From positions 16,799,144-16,863,143 of the forward strand of contig OU342634.1 in NCBI GenBank assembly GCA_910589415.1: DNA of 64,000 nucleotides, given 5' to 3'. The notes below the pieces were generated by a model. It had not been told where the DNA came from. It ran no database searches and was given only the letters and a program-made list of their open reading frames with translations. This DNA comes from Malachius bipustulatus (Eukaryota; Arthropoda; Insecta; Coleoptera; Melyridae). Below are positions 23,786 through 37,800 of the stretch, piece by piece (position 1 is the first letter of the stretch; every line of letters begins with the position of its first letter). The translations under genes and the position numbers were made by a program.

Positions 23786-25233
23786 AAACAGTTGTCTTCA
23801 TCTTCTGGTTAATCAGATGTCTCTTAGATGTCTCGGAAGACTGCTGGATAAGAAGATACTAAGAGAAAATAGCACCCTCGATAAACAGAACTCATGGAAA
23901 GTTAGATACTGACAGGACATGGCGTATTCAATACATATAGACATAAGAGTTGAAAAGCAACCAACAACCAATTCTGGTTCTGTGTCTGTTGAGGAGAAAC
24001 ATTTTCGCCCCATAAACAAACTCACAGAAGTCTTGAGAGAACATGCGCATTACAACCAGTGACTTCATCTTCTGGTTAATCAGATGTCTCTTAGATGTCT
24101 CGGAAGACTGCTGGATAAAGAAGATACTAAGAGTCATAGCACCCCCGATAAACAGAACTCATGGAAAGTTAGATACTGACAGGACATGGCGTATTCAATA
24201 CATACAGGGTGTCCGGTAAGTATCCCCTAATCTCTCGGGAGCATACAGGGAAGTTAAAAAAAAAACCTAGTCATAAAAAAAAATTCCTAAAGTGTCCCCA
24301 AACCGAGATATGGAGCCTAAAAAGGGTGCCCCGCAATTTACTTTTTTGGCTCTAACTTTTGAACCGACCTATATATTTTGATGAAATTTCTATTTTTTAT
24401 AGAGGCTATAAAGACTCATTAAGCCATATCAGAGTAGATGTTTGACGTCCTCAAGGAAGTCAGGAACGGACTTACCACCCCACTCATTGTGTCAAAGTTT
24501 TGACAGGTGTCATTTTACAGAGCTGAAAACTTATTTTTTAAATACGCTGGTCATTCATCTTCACAAAAGGTACTCTTAATTTATTTCGATAAAACTAGCG
24601 GTTCTTAAGATAAATCGACTTTTATGCGAATTTTGACCAAGTTCCGTCAATAGCAATCCATTATGTAGGTAGGTTTATCAACAATAACCTGATTTTTACC
24701 TGTTTGTGTTTAGGATTAGTAACTTTTGAGTGTTTCGCATACCTAAAAACCGATTTATCTCGAAAACCGTCAGTTTTACCGAAATAAATTAAGAGCACCT
24801 TTTTTAAAGATGAAGTATTAGACTATTCAAAAAAATAGTTTTTAGCTCTGTAAAGTAACACCTGTCAAAATTTTGACTCAACGAGTATGACGGTAAGTCC
24901 GTTCCTGACTTCCCTGACGACGGCAAACATCGACTTTAATATGGCCTGATGGCTCTCTGTGGCCTCTATAAAGTGTTTAAATTTCATCCAATTATACAGG
25001 TCGGTTCAAAAGTTAGAGCCAAAAAAGTAAATTACGAGGCACCCTTTTAGGGCTCCATATCTCCGTTTGGGGACACTTTGGGATTTTTTTTTTATGACAG
25101 ACTAGGTTTTTTTTGACCTCCCATGTATGCTCCCGAGAGATTAGGAGGTACTTACCGGACACCCTGTATAGACATTAGAGTTGAAAAGCAACCAACAACC
25201 AATTCTGGTTCTGTGTCTGTTGAGGAAAAACAG
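23737..25233. repeat. Tandem duplication of about 270 bp, second copy split by a palindrome
   Basis: Copy 1 (about 23737-24005) and copy 2 (about 24010-24204 plus 25167-25233) share CCCATAAACA, GGTTAATCAGATGTCTCTT, AGATGTCTCGGAAGACTGC and CATGGCGTATTCAATACATA. Copy 2 is interrupted by the element at 24205-25166. Copy 1 shows the uninterrupted sequence ACATATAGACAT. Confidence 0.85.
24205..25166. mobile_element. 962-bp palindromic CAGGGTG element with proven TA insertion site
   Basis: The element begins CAGGGTGTCCGGTAAGTA and ends TACTTACCGGACACCCTG. Its arms are near-perfect inverted copies over most of its length. A neighbouring duplicate gives the empty site: ...ACATATAGAC... becomes ACA-TA-[element]-TA-TAGAC, so TA was duplicated. 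No transposase is encoded. TA duplication is known for Tc1/mariner/IS630-type transposases, though other groups can also use TA. Confidence 0.9.
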
Positions 25234-25239
25234 TGAACT

Positions 25240-28200
25240 TAATGCAGAAAGTTCGACACCCAAAAAAATAGTGGCCTAGAACTTAATCCCACTCCTTTTA
25301 CAGTCGGAACAAACCTGGAGACTGATAGACACCTATATAAACCAGATCATAATATTAAAAGAGCACATGAAAATAGAATAGAGAGCCGTGAGAGGGTAAA
25401 ATAGGAGATAAAAAAAGAGGAGACCAATAGTGGCCTAAACTAATACCGGAAGGTGGTTCTAGGGCAATGGGAGTGGTTTTAGACATTAAGGGACCGGGTG
25501 GATAGAAGCATGACGGTGTCCATAACGGATTTTCTATCCACCACAAAAAAAGAGGTGTCTAGAGACGACTATTATTATGACAATGACAAAGAAAAATAAC
25601 TGAAAACTTAACATCCTCATTTGAAGGAATTATTATGACGTACCTACGCAGTTCCATCTAGAGGAAATAATTAGCTCATCAATAAAATGAAAATTTTTAC
25701 TCAATCCACGACCATCCGGTAACACAGCAATATGTTACTTAAACAAAAAAAAAGTTGACTTACTTAAAATAACTTAACTTAAAATAATAAAGAGACTCTG
25801 TGACGAACTTGTAGTTACGCTACCGTCCGCTTGATGGCATTGAGTCATTCAAGTCACGATTCTTCTTTCAATTATTAATACTCGTATTTACTTTGATCAC
25901 CACTCCTCTAAACTTCTCTGTTTCTGTTATAGGGTAAACTGATGAACCTTAGAAGAAAAGAAGCAAAAAAGCTGCCTCTGTCAACAGATTTTATAAGTAT
26001 TGATAAGTCAACCACTTCTTGTGAAGATTTATGGGTATCAATTTTTCTACGAGTTTATAATTTATGGAAATTAAGCATAGATTTTCTACGCTACGAAATA
26101 TAATTCCTTTAATGTACTACGCGTTAGGTCAATAATAATCAGTCTAAATCGCAGTCTCACGAATCAGGTTAGTAACATGATCTTGAAACTTGGTTCGATT
26201 AACTTTTGTCTGCCATATGTCTATCTATAACTTCATTTTAATATATCCATCACTCATTTAATCCATGCGTAGATATAAAAGAATTATGTACCTATACTAA
26301 AATCCGTTAAAGTTTGACACGTGACCTTACAAAAATTTATATAATAGTGAGATGATTAGGTTAAGAAAGTTACAGTAATGATGATAAGATAGGCAATTAA
26401 AATTAATGTGCATGCAGTAAGAGAAGATCTAATGTAAAAATTTGTCACATAAGTTGTAAAATTTTTGTAAAATTTGTAAATGTATTACAATAAAAACTAG
26501 ATAGAAGTGCAAAATGTTGTACGAGCAAATGAAAACGTAAAAATTTTCTCATATACAATAGAAAAAAACTCTTCAGATTGTCCATATTATTATTTCTTGA
26601 TATTTTTCTTATATACCTAAGTAGCTCTTGCATATGAGCAAAATGTTGTTAATATCTTAAATTATCTGCTTCAGTATTAAAGTGTACGATGCAATATAAA
26701 GGTCATTACAAAGAATTACAAAATCCTTTTAAAACCTTGAAACTGCTATACGAAACTCATAGCTTGGTGTCTACCTTTCTAGAGTTTTCAGATATAATAA
26801 TTAATTCTTTAAATTCATTATCCTCAGTGCGAAAATGATTGCTATTCACCTATTAATTACATATTCTCTATGTTAATTATTACTATTACTATACTATTAC
26901 ATATTACATCAAGCTTTAAATTATTTGGTCGTTCACACCAAATATCTAGTTTTGCAAGTTTCCTTTTTATCAATAATTTCATAAATCAATCCATCATTTA
27001 TTGTAATGATTTGTTGATATAACAGGACAGGACTTATAGAACATGATTAATGAGTGCAATATAATTATTGTTTAAACTTAAAACCGCTAATGAGGTGTTC
27101 TGAAAAACTAAAAATATTAACAAAGGAGCTGCTAATGGATGTATTTGTATTTATTTATAAGAAATTGGAAACCAGTTTAGTGTTTCAGCTTTCAGCAACA
27201 CCGTTAATTCAATGTTTTACGTATAGATGGCTCTGGTAGTTTAGTCTTGATCAATTCCTGAAAGTATGCCGCAAACTAATAACTTGTATTATATTCTTAC
27301 AATTAATATTATGGTCCTGTGTCAGCATTTTTTCTCCACAAAAAGACATTAATAAGGACTATCTGCCAATTAACGACCTAAAATCTATTGTAAAAGAAGA
27401 AAAAGATGCAGAAAGTTCCCAATTTTCGATATTTACGATGAAAATGTGCCACTGAAATGTTCAAAGTGAAATTCTACTAGTACAAGTAATTGTTGTATTT
27501 AATAATTTCGCCCCTTTGCTACTTAAACGTTACAAGCCAACTAATAACAGGCAACTTATTTTTTATGAATTTCAGATTGATACTTTGAAAATTTGAAACT
27601 TTTCTAAAAAGAACATTGTAAGTTTTTTAAACTTTAAGGGATATTCTGTATAAACCATCCAATCTAAGGATTTTTAACACCATTCGGAAGCCCTCCAATC
27701 ATTTTGCTGAATAATAGTATAAAAATTTTGTTATCACCATAAAACGTTTATTAAAATCAAAGCTACAAAAAAAATCGTAACCAATTCAGTAGGTAGGTAT
27801 CTCGCCTTATTTTTTGATAGGTACGGTCGGTAAATAAAAAAAAATGATAAGGTTAAACTATCTTCTATTACTTCTCGTATATCATAGACAGATACGAACT
27901 GAAAATTATTTCGTGCGACAAAAAGCAATAAAAGTTATTTCTTACAATCTCGTTCCAGAGACATTAAATTTTCCCTGTTTTTTAGAATGATCAATATGGG
28001 GGATTCCAATTTTTTAACCGAGATTTTACTTTTGTCGCTCGGTTCAACTTTCCAGTAATGAACGTAACATTTTGTTAAGTGGTATTTCTAATAATTTAGA
28101 GCTACTAAAACTTGTTATGAAAGTTCATTTGTATTACAAGACAGACAAGTTTTTCAAGAAATAGGTACTTGCATTTCTTAATTGGATGAACTGCCCATAA

Positions 28201-28990
28201 AGAATAAGATATTAAAATAAAATATGTAACATCAAACCATAATTTTATTACTGCCGCAATTTTATACAACATCTGCAATTCGCGAAGGTGCCCGTTTGGT
28301 TGATATGTGCATGTGTACTTATTGCATACTTTGGTGAAAATCTACCTACTTCTCATACATAGGTATCTATTATAATTATGATATAATAAGATTATCATCA
28401 TTTCCTATATTCTTGATTTACACAAAACCTCGGAAGAGAACTTTTATTCATCTCTAAAAGATACTAGTATCAGAATTATTATATTTAATATTCTATACTG
28501 AATTAGGAAATTATAAATATAAGATAATTTCAAGTAACTATACTTTTAAAGCAAAAATAATAGCTGATTATGTATAAAGCCTGAGAAGTGTGTTCCTTTA
28601 TTGAATAAGCAACAATTTCTAATAAGAACACATGCAAGAAAACTGCAGGCAGAAGCTGCAACTTTAGTAATAAAATTATTATGGTATTTAAACAAAGTAG
28701 TGCGAGACCTTGTTGATTCATATTATTTAAAGAAAAAATAAACAATCTATACCATTTGTAATCTAAGCAATAACTGAGGAATCAAATTGATCCAAGTAAA
28801 TTATAACAGTACCTAAGTACTTTACGTGAATGTATTATACATATTGAGATTAATGAAGAAAGTTACAAGGAAATTAAAAAATTTAACATTTAGCAGCGAA
28901 ATTTTGCTATAAAAATAACTGCTCAGAAGTCAATATCATTTTAGTTCCTATTTTATTAGTATCAGAAGCGAAGCAGAAAAATTATTTTTT
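25240..28990. other. AT-rich intergenic, no gene seen
   Basis: A short GC-richer part at about 25260-25560 has no recognisable frame. The remainder is AT-rich without supported genes, RNA genes or long repeats. The small open frames fit chance. Confidence 0.35.
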
Positions 28991-28999
28991 TGCAATTGC

Positions 29000-30830
29000 A
29001 AAAAAGATAGTTTTCACTTATCGCTATGCAATTCAAAAAACGCTTAATGAGAGTGATTCACGCAGTGACAGTTTTTTTTTTTGACGTAAGTAAGTTTTTA
29101 GTTTAATAATTTTAGTAAGCAATATTAATTATATATTTTTCGGGTCTCTGAATTGACCCGAATTTTTTTTTTGCACTTTTTTAAGTTTTTGGTCTGAATC
29201 TCAGAAAGCAAGTGCTTCTTCGACAAGTCAATTCCATGCGAAATTAAAGTACACTAAATTTGCAGCCTTTCACATAAATACCGAGGTTTTTTTTTTGGGG
29301 GGGGGGGGAGACTAACCGCTTTGTCGGTAGAGCGCTTCAAAAAAACATTCCCATTGCGTGGAGTTTTGGATAGTTTTGCAAATTTTTTTATTTTCTCACC
29401 TTCCATGTCTTTTGGGTATCTGGCAAAAATCTGTCTCTAAAATTTGTTTTTTTTTTTTGGACATTCCAAAGTTTTTGCATATTTCTCAGTTTTTCGTCTA
29501 CATCTCAGAAAGGAAGCGTTATTTCGACAAGTCCATTCTATACAAAATTAAAATAGACAAAATTTCCAACATTTCTCATTAATAGCGTTTTCCGTCGGTA
29601 GAGGTCGCCCCAAACAAAAAACATATTTCTAGACCAAGTAAATCTTATGAATAGTGAATAAGGGAAAGTAATTGAAATAATGAAGACCCATGATTTTTTT
29701 TTTATCTTTTGCATTTTTTTAAGTTTTTGGTCTAAATCTCAGACAGTGAGCGTTTTTTCGGCAAGTTCATTCCATATAAAATTAAAGTAGACAAGATTTG
29801 CAACATTTCTCATAAAGACCGTTTTGTTTTGTTTTTTTGTAAGACTAAACCGCTCCGCCGCTAAGAGCGCGTCAAAAAATATATTCCCATTGCGTGGGGT
29901 TTTGGATAGTTTTGCTATTTTGATTTTCTCACCCTTCATGTCTTTTGGGTTGCTGAAGATGAATTTGAAGTTTGCTGCCAAAAATGTTGACCGAATTTTT
30001 TTTGCACTTTTTCCCAAAATTTTTGCATTTTCTCAGTTTTTCGTCTAAATCTCAGAAAGTAATCGTTTTTTCGACAAGTCCACTCTTTACAAAATTAAAG
30101 TAAACTAAATTTTCAACATTTCTCATAACTAACTTTTTTTTAAAGACTAACCTCTCCGCCGGTAGAGCGCTAAAAAGAAGAAACATTCCCAGACCAAGTA
30201 AACCTTATGAATAGTGAATAAGGGAAAGTAGTTGAAAAAAGGGAGACACATGAATGAAATTCCAGTTATTCCTGGAACCTGGAACGAATATCGCTGCCGT
30301 TTTGATACAACAGTAGTTGTTAATTCTTGTATATCATATCATAGGGTGATTTTTTCGCCCTATTTCACGATTTGCGAGATTTCACTATTGTAGATATGGC
30401 AATATGTTTTTTTATTTTTTCGCGCTCTACTTCCGGAACGGTTAGTCTTCCCACAAAAAGTTTTTTATGAAAAATGTAGAAAATTTTGAATACTTTAATT
30501 TTGTAGGAATATGATTTATAAAAAATGCTACCATTCTAAGATGTTCGCCAAAAACTTAAAAAACTGCAAAAAATTTACAAAAAGTTAAAAAAACGATCAA
30601 AAGTTAAAAAAAAATTTCCGGGATAAATTTTTGCAACCAAACACCTATTTCGTGTTCAGCGACCCAAAAAAATATAGAGGGGCAGAAAATCAAAACTATA
30701 ACAAAACTCTCCAAAGCCCCAAAGGTAATATGTTTTTTTGGCGCGCTCTACCCAGCACTTTAAAGCTGGGGTTTCTGAAGTCACAGAATGTTTTACTTCA
30801 TATTTTTGGAAGACGGTAGATTTATCTCAA
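29000..30830. repeat. Complex repeat: tandem units plus inverted copies
   Basis: A unit of about 550 bp is present twice in direct order (about 29200-29680 and 29745-30235). It is marked by CCCATTGCGTGG-GTTTTGGATAG (29351, 29886), GACCAAGTAAA-CTTATGAATAGTG (29633, 30192) and GACAAGTC-ATTC with AAAATTAAA. Inverted, diverged copies of the same blocks follow at about 30440-30550 and 30640-30770 (GCGCGCTCTACC against GGTAGAGCGCG). A G-run of about 12 lies near 29300. Overall it is a fold-back array, with no coding support. Confidence 0.65.
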
Positions 30831-30839
30831 AAAAAAAAA

Positions 30840-32170
30840 GATTTAATCATAATTATTTTTAGGAATTATTGATTTTTTTGTTATATTCTTTGGTGCAAAT
30901 TCTGCCAGCGATAAACTTTGAAATTTCATAGAACCGTATGAAACAATTTGATCCCATCGGTCCTAAGAAGTATTGAGGACCTCTTCGGGGTGTACAGCAA
31001 ACCAAATAAAGCCCGCTGCGAAATTATATCACATTATGTTCAATAATCCAGGCTGGTTCAAAATTCACCAATGACAACTATTTGTTGCATTATAGCTGCC
31101 ATAGTTACAAATTTGTCCCCTACACTGGTGTGTTTTCAAATCTTGATCCTCTTCAAATGTTCCACAAATTATATCTCGTACGCACATGATGTGCGTAGAG
31201 TATTTCTCAAGGGAGGAATCTAATTTTGACAATTTAAATTTAATACAATTTCTAAAATTTCTATCAAAAGAGCTACCTGCTACTATTTTGACTGAAACAC
31301 AGTTTGAAGAATAATACCTATATCTAAAGTTGAATTCTTAAAAATAATTTACATTTGGTATCTCAAATATCGGCATAGCCTACAAACTATATAAATGTTA
31401 ACACGTGTACATAGTATACAAGACTTGAATAAAATACAGTCAATACCATATAAATAAATAAACGCTAGCGGTAAATAAAACATAAATGCAGTTACGGTGT
31501 TAGTCATAAGCAATGAATCAGTCAATTATTTTCTGAAGTGATACTAAAGCAGCAAGCAGCCGTAACATCATCAGCTTTCTTCAAGACGCCCTTACTCATT
31601 ATTACAAAGTTCAGTGATTATTTGCAAAGGCTACTCCTTACATGGAAGCATTATGTGTAAAAATATTGCTATGAAATGTTACATTGCCTTGCACTATTAA
31701 TGGTAAAACTAAAATGTGACAGCCGCCCAGCTCATATTGTCGTAAAATTATTTTCTGCTACTTCAACGATTAATGAGCATGCTTGGAAAGTCTTTAGAAA
31801 TCTTATTTATCTTCAAACAAATCTCCAGGTTCAGTCATAATATGCTATACTTAACAGCCTTAAGTTCCTGTATACACTGATACTAAACTAACTGATGTAA
31901 TTAACTCTGCATGATTACTGGTCTTCTATTTATCTCGAGCAATCAATAAAAAATAAAAAATCGTGGCATTAGAACTAATAATAAGTGACTTCGAAGAGTC
32001 TGGGATTCAGATGAAAAAAGAATACAGGTAGGTACGTTATAAAAAAATTGCACAACTTCATATTCAGAGAACCGGTCTAGATGAAATGATGATAAAGGAG
32101 TAGCAAAGAAACAATATCATTAGTCAGTCGATTTCTTATATAATAAATAATCTGTTGTGACATGTCCTGC
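30840..32170. other. AT-rich intergenic, nothing recognised
   Basis: No gene, RNA or repeat could be supported in this stretch. Confidence 0.35.
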
Positions 32171-32175
32171 AATAA

Positions 32176-32406
32176 AGAAAGTTCAGATCAATCGGACACA
32201 AATTTCGGAAATTCCTGTCAGATATCACGAACATAATTGGGCGTTTATGTGCAGCTGAGCCGGAACCAACCATGTGGGCAGACTTATTCACCTCTGAGGT
32301 GAGCGGAGAGAAATTTAGTTACGTAAGATCTGCTGAAGATATTAATATCATGGAGTTACCTCCGATGTTTGCATCGCAAGTCTACAGACTTACAAACCGT
32401 GTTTAA
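32176..32406 (+). other. Coding-like open frame, possible exon or decayed gene piece
   Basis: A plus-strand frame stays open for 76 codons (RKFRSIGHKFRKFLSDITNI, then IGRLCAAEPEPTMWADLFTS and onward, ending YRLTNRV) and stops at TAA. Composition is unusually protein-like for this AT-rich region. It contains a strong donor (TCTGAG|GTGAGC at about 32300). A candidate acceptor, AAAGTTCAG, lies at about 32186. No partner exon or family was recognised. It may be a single exon, a pseudogene scrap or chance. Confidence 0.25.
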
Positions 32407-32409
32407 TTA

Positions 32410-34080
32410 CTTCCTGATAAAGCTAATTTGGATAATTTATACACGATTTTTTATGCTACCTATCTAATTCGATGAATGTAACCACAACCGAAAATATTTA
32501 TTACATTGTTATCATTTCTTTTATTTTATTTTTATGTCTGGTAAGCTATACGCGAAAACCACATGCGTTTATGTGTGTGTGTGTGTGCGAGTTTCGTAGG
32601 AATGTTAGTTATAAATTTCATGGTGGTTAGTTTGAATCCAATTAAGGAATCAAATTAGTAATTGCGTGTTAGATAAAACTGAGAATAATTTAGGGAAAAT
32701 TAGAACTACTTTAAAACTTAAAGTTGCTTCATACGTAAATTGAAATTGCCTCTGTCATCATTAATGTATGTATTAAGTAAACAGTTTAGATTTTTTTTTA
32801 ATAATAAGCTTCACAGGTTTTATGCGCCTACCAATATAATTTGTTATAATTTTTATTGCGCCGTAAAATGTTAATTTTAACGACTCGAGTACTTACGTAT
32901 ATTTATCAGGTAGAATTGCTATTTCGAAAAAAATAGGCGTTCATAAATTATTATTCTCAAATTATTAACGTTACTTTTTGACTCCAGGGTACACGAAATT
33001 AAATAATATGTAGGTACCATAAATAAATTTACTTGCAATATCTTTTTTCAATTTAACCGAAAAATATAAATTGCATGGACCTCTCTAATCAAATTCAAAA
33101 ATTAACATGTATTTGAAAGAGAAAGTGTTACTTAATAAAAATTAGCCTATACACCTACATACCGTGGACTCTGTCTTAAATAATGGAAGATTACCAAGCA
33201 CCTAACTATAACGGAAACCAGCTTTAGAATATTTTGAATTGTCTTTATCTATTAAATCAGTTGAATCTCAACAATCTTAGATCACAATCATTGATATTCA
33301 AACAATCCATGAAACAGAAGAAATCTTACGATTTCGGTGGAATTAGGGATTACTTTCTCATGCGACATACCTCTTTCAATTATTATGTGGGCTTTCATGC
33401 CAAATTTTATACAGCACCTCTAAATAAACTCAAATTAATCATAATTGAAGATTCTGCAATTTTTCAATTATTTATAACTAACCTAATTAGTAAAATATTC
33501 TTACGACAGGGGCTAATAACTAAATTAAATGAGTACCTAAATAAATAAAAAAAACAATAATTATCTCAAACTATGTTAATTAGGTATTCAAATTATGAAT
33601 AATTATCAATCATTTCCCCTGTACGAGTAATTTGGGTAGAATCATCGTAATTACGTCCGAAATAGGCTATATACCTATAGAATCTTTTTAACGATATTCT
33701 CAATAAAATTATTCTTATCCAATCATTTATGCGTGCAGTAGCAAGGTAAATGTTCATAAAACTTAATAAACACTTATGCCAGCATCAGCACATTCTTAGA
33801 ACAAAAGTCTGACTGAAAAAATATTCTTCTTCAATGACGGGTTTGGCTTTACGTATTGTAGCATACCCTCATCCTTTTAATTAAAGCTCCGAGACGTATC
33901 ATAGCTCAGCTATTTTTCTGATTTTAGGATTGTTCTAAAATATTGCGCCATCAGATTATAAATTAGCAGAATTATAATGGGATGGAATTTATACCTTTCC
34001 ACTTTCACCAGATTTTACTTCAAAAAAAAAATTAATTGAAAAATATTTTTACTACAAAATACATTAACCGAACAATAAAA
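32410..34080. other. AT-rich intergenic, no gene seen
   Basis: Only a short (GT)n run at about 32573-32587 stands out. A 104-residue open frame at 33234-33548 is rich in L, N, K, F and S, has no splice context or family resemblance, and is treated as chance. Confidence 0.35.
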
Positions 34081-34088
34081 CAAATATA

Positions 34089-34872
34089 CAGGGTGTTTAC
34101 TGTAAGGTTGGCCAAACTTCATAGGCTGATTCTTCAGACTAAAATTAACAAAAAATTTCCCATTAACGTCGTGTGTCCAGAAACGCACCGTTTTTGAGAT
34201 ACAGGGTGTCGAAGAAATATTCTTTTTCCAGTTTTTTGACGATATCTCGGAAACGTATGAGATACAATGTTCAGCTCTAATACACACACTATGTGCTCGC
34301 TGATTCCCTTATTTTCGCAGTAAAATAAAGGTTTTAAAAAAATTCAGTGGCGTAGATTTAGGGTATTTTGAGGGTTTCGACCCCCTAATTTCTACGCCAC
34401 TGGAATAAATGCTAAATGCGATTTCAAGCAGCGCCTTTGAACCGCCCATGTTTTCTATACCAAAAAGGAACTTGGTTAACGGCTCTAAAATGAACCGTTT
34501 CTGAGAAAACTGTCATTTTAGGAGAGAAAACATCACTTTTTTAACGATTTTTCAACAGCATTTTGGAGAAATGAAAGTAGGTAAGTGAAAATTTATTCCC
34601 ATTAATTAATTTTTTCGGTTCAAATTAATTAATTAATTAGACGGTTCAAATGCGCTGCTTAAAATCGCATTTATTTCAGTGGCGTAAAAATCAGGGGGTC
34701 GAAACCCTCAAAATACCCTAAATTAACGCCACGGATTTTTTTTTAAAACCTATATTTTAATGTATCTCAAAAACGGTGCATTTCTGGACACACGTTAATG
34801 GGAATTTTTTTGTTTATTTTAGTCTGAAAAATCAGCCTGTGAAGTTTGGCCAACCTTACAGTAAACACCCTG
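34089..34872. mobile_element. Palindromic CAGGGTG element
   Basis: The left end (CAGGGTGTTTACTGTAAGG) is mirrored by the right (TTACAGTAAACACCCTG), with TA on both sides. The arms stay mirror-like through blocks such as GGCCAAACTTCA, GGTGCATTTCTGGACACA/GTGTGTCCAGAAACGCACC and GGGGGTCGAAACCCTCAAAA. The centre is near 34490. The open frame antisense to the left arm is not a gene. Confidence 0.85.
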
Positions 34873-34879
34873 TATATGC

Positions 34880-37800
34880 TAACAGGTATTCAATTTTAAA
34901 TATTATTTTATTCACTGGAATAGAAAAATTAGATCTTTTATTATACTTTTATTAGCATCCTCGTATAAAAGCAAAACTTCAATAGTTTTTTGGAGACTGT
35001 TTACTGCTACTGGCCATAAAATGGCGGTACACCATGTTGAGCCTTTTAATGTTGCATTATTTGATCAGCGCACTTATCTTGGTATTTTTATGGTATAGCT
35101 AACTGATAAGCTTTAACAAATAAGCTTTAAGGCAAAACAGTCATAATGTCTAGTCCACCTGGATTTTTTTATGTGTTGAAGGAAATTAATTTTCTTGTGA
35201 AGTATTCGCACGATCTTTAATCCGGGTCAAAGCATGAAACATTTGGTTTTGTGTGCCTACACATACATTTTGTTACTTTAAAAGCATATTTTCCCAATTT
35301 GAAAATTATTTAAAAAAACTGAATTCTAAAATATCACACTGTTTCACTCTTTACTCTCCTTTAAGGACTCATGCAATCCTTTGAAGTTTCATTTTAATAT
35401 ATTATTTTAGAAGCGAGTGATTTATGTTTGAAAATAATGATTATTGATATGAAAAATGCTTAGACGAAGGGATATGGACATGATTACACTGTTTATTTTT
35501 TTTAGGGTAAATCCCCAGTTTTTGCGTAAAAACTAAAAAAAGTAAAACCTAAAATAAATAAGATTATTTTAGGGTAGGTACAATAATTGAGTTTAGCGAA
35601 GGGTGAAGATTCCAGAAGTTAAATTTAATTGATTTAATTGATCATTAAATTCAGCAAATGTATTAGGTAAAGAGTTTTAAAATAAGAAAAAATATTCTTG
35701 TATCTTGTGACATTTTGATTGGCAGATGCGTTTAAAAATGGCTCAGATAATAATTAATTGTGTAAAATTCTTTCAGGGATGTAAAACTTTAAATACTGAG
35801 ATTATACAATCATACAAAATAGAAGTTAAAAAAGATACCGAAAGAAGTTATTACAGCGGATGGCGTTAGGAGCCTCATCGCCTTTTCAAAAGTAAACAAA
35901 TTCCCATATTTTAACAAAAATATGTTCAATTCTTTCAAAAATAAATTTTTATGTTTATTTGTTCCTCGAAAATCATGAAAAATAAACTGCGCCCAACATA
36001 TATGTAAGTATTAAAAATAAATAAAAATATGCAACCAAATTACATGTACTTAAGTATGGCCAAATTAATCCTGTCTATATTTGCTTAACTAGGTACTTCG
36101 TTTCGTCATATTCAAATGTCCATGCTATGAGCACATTATTGTTAGTGTAAATTGAATTAGGAAGAAAAAAAATTGTTTGTTATAAACTGCAATTTCTAAC
36201 ATGGATGATTATGAGAGGATATACTATGTAGATTATGTTGCAATGAAATTATATACCTATCTGCAGCCAGAAGTTTAACATTAAATTATGTAAAATTATT
36301 TGGTTCTGGTATTATACTTTCGAATAATGCAACAACTTTTTGTTATTAATTTCGGAAGGTTAATTGCCTAAAACGGAAATATAGAATCAATTTCATAATC
36401 ATCAAGTGGTGTTGATCATTCATTCTAAAATGACTGTAAATTAGATGCAAATGTGTATTATAATAAGATACCGGAGGGTTTTAAGCACAGCAAACAGGTA
36501 TAAACTTTTACGGATTCTAAATTTACCATTAATTTTTTGCACATACCTACCATAATAACATAATAATTATTATTGTATAATGTACGAGTAGATGATATAC
36601 AACAAGTATTAGAGAGAGATTTCTCATTATGAAATTTAAATTTATTTTAATTAATAGTAATAAAATCATAATAATTACGATTAGTGATTTTATGGTTATA
36701 TAAATAATTTCATTTATATAAATATATAGGAAAATAGGCTTAATTCTTTTAAAATTTAGTTCACTTCCACTTTAGCACTAAATTGGAGATTTTTATAAGT
36801 AGGTAGTATAATATGACATTCGGCTCTGACAAGAAATATGTACCTTCTTTATATTAGTTCGTGACTGTTCACTGTTCATCCTACAGTTTTAGCATCTGCA
36901 CTTAGAGTTTGACTACTTTTTCTCAGTTTAACCAAACCAACTCTATGTATAAGCGAAGATAAAATGATATCATTAATTATTGTCTTATTGTTTTGAGTAA
37001 ATAAAGACTTTACCACATAATAAAGTCCTTGAATTTTCTATGTTAAAACTTTCAATCCAATTAAGTACACCTAATAAGATATTATTTTTCGGATTAATTC
37101 GAATAAATCGTCGTTGTAAAATATTTAATGATCTAAAAAAATATTAAACTAGGTCCTCATATATTATAGAACTATTGTAACCTAGTTTTAAAAAGTAGGA
37201 TAATTATCTGTAAATACGTAGCCAATCACATCTATACCTTTGTAAATAAACATGTAAAGTCGTAATTGTTAGTACGTTTTATTGATTTAAATAATTTTGA
37301 CGGTTCTTTTGATCACCATTAAATCTTGATCTTTGTTAGTATGAAATCGATTAGAGCATACGTTATTGGTTCAAGGCTTGTAGCCTCAGCAGCTGTTTAT
37401 GGAATTATATATTCAGTCTGCATGCAATTAATTAAATAAATTTAAATTTGTGTATAAAAATTAGGTACAAAAAATATATTTAACAATAAAAAATATTTTT
37501 TAGCGCTTTTAAGATTGGAATTAAATCTAGTTTGAAATTTAGGCTCAGCTTGAATACACACACATAGAAGAAATAATAATTAATTCGTTTGGCTAGTACA
37601 AAATACATTAGTCTGAAGAAAAATAGAGCTTCATCCAGGCTCGTCAGCTTAACATGTCAGACATCATGAGAAGTGTACTAATCGAATGCAGTCTTAAAGA
37701 ACTATAATTTTCTCCAGAAGTTGACATTTTTAACTTTTTTCGGTGCTCCACTTACTAATGGTCCCCTATAAAGTATAAGTATACCAAACACCCACGATTT

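Noticed and set aside
29290..29310. Run of about 12 G residues and similar C-run at 50647-50663
   Set aside because: Homopolymer runs are common sequencing and slippage hotspots. No function can be argued.
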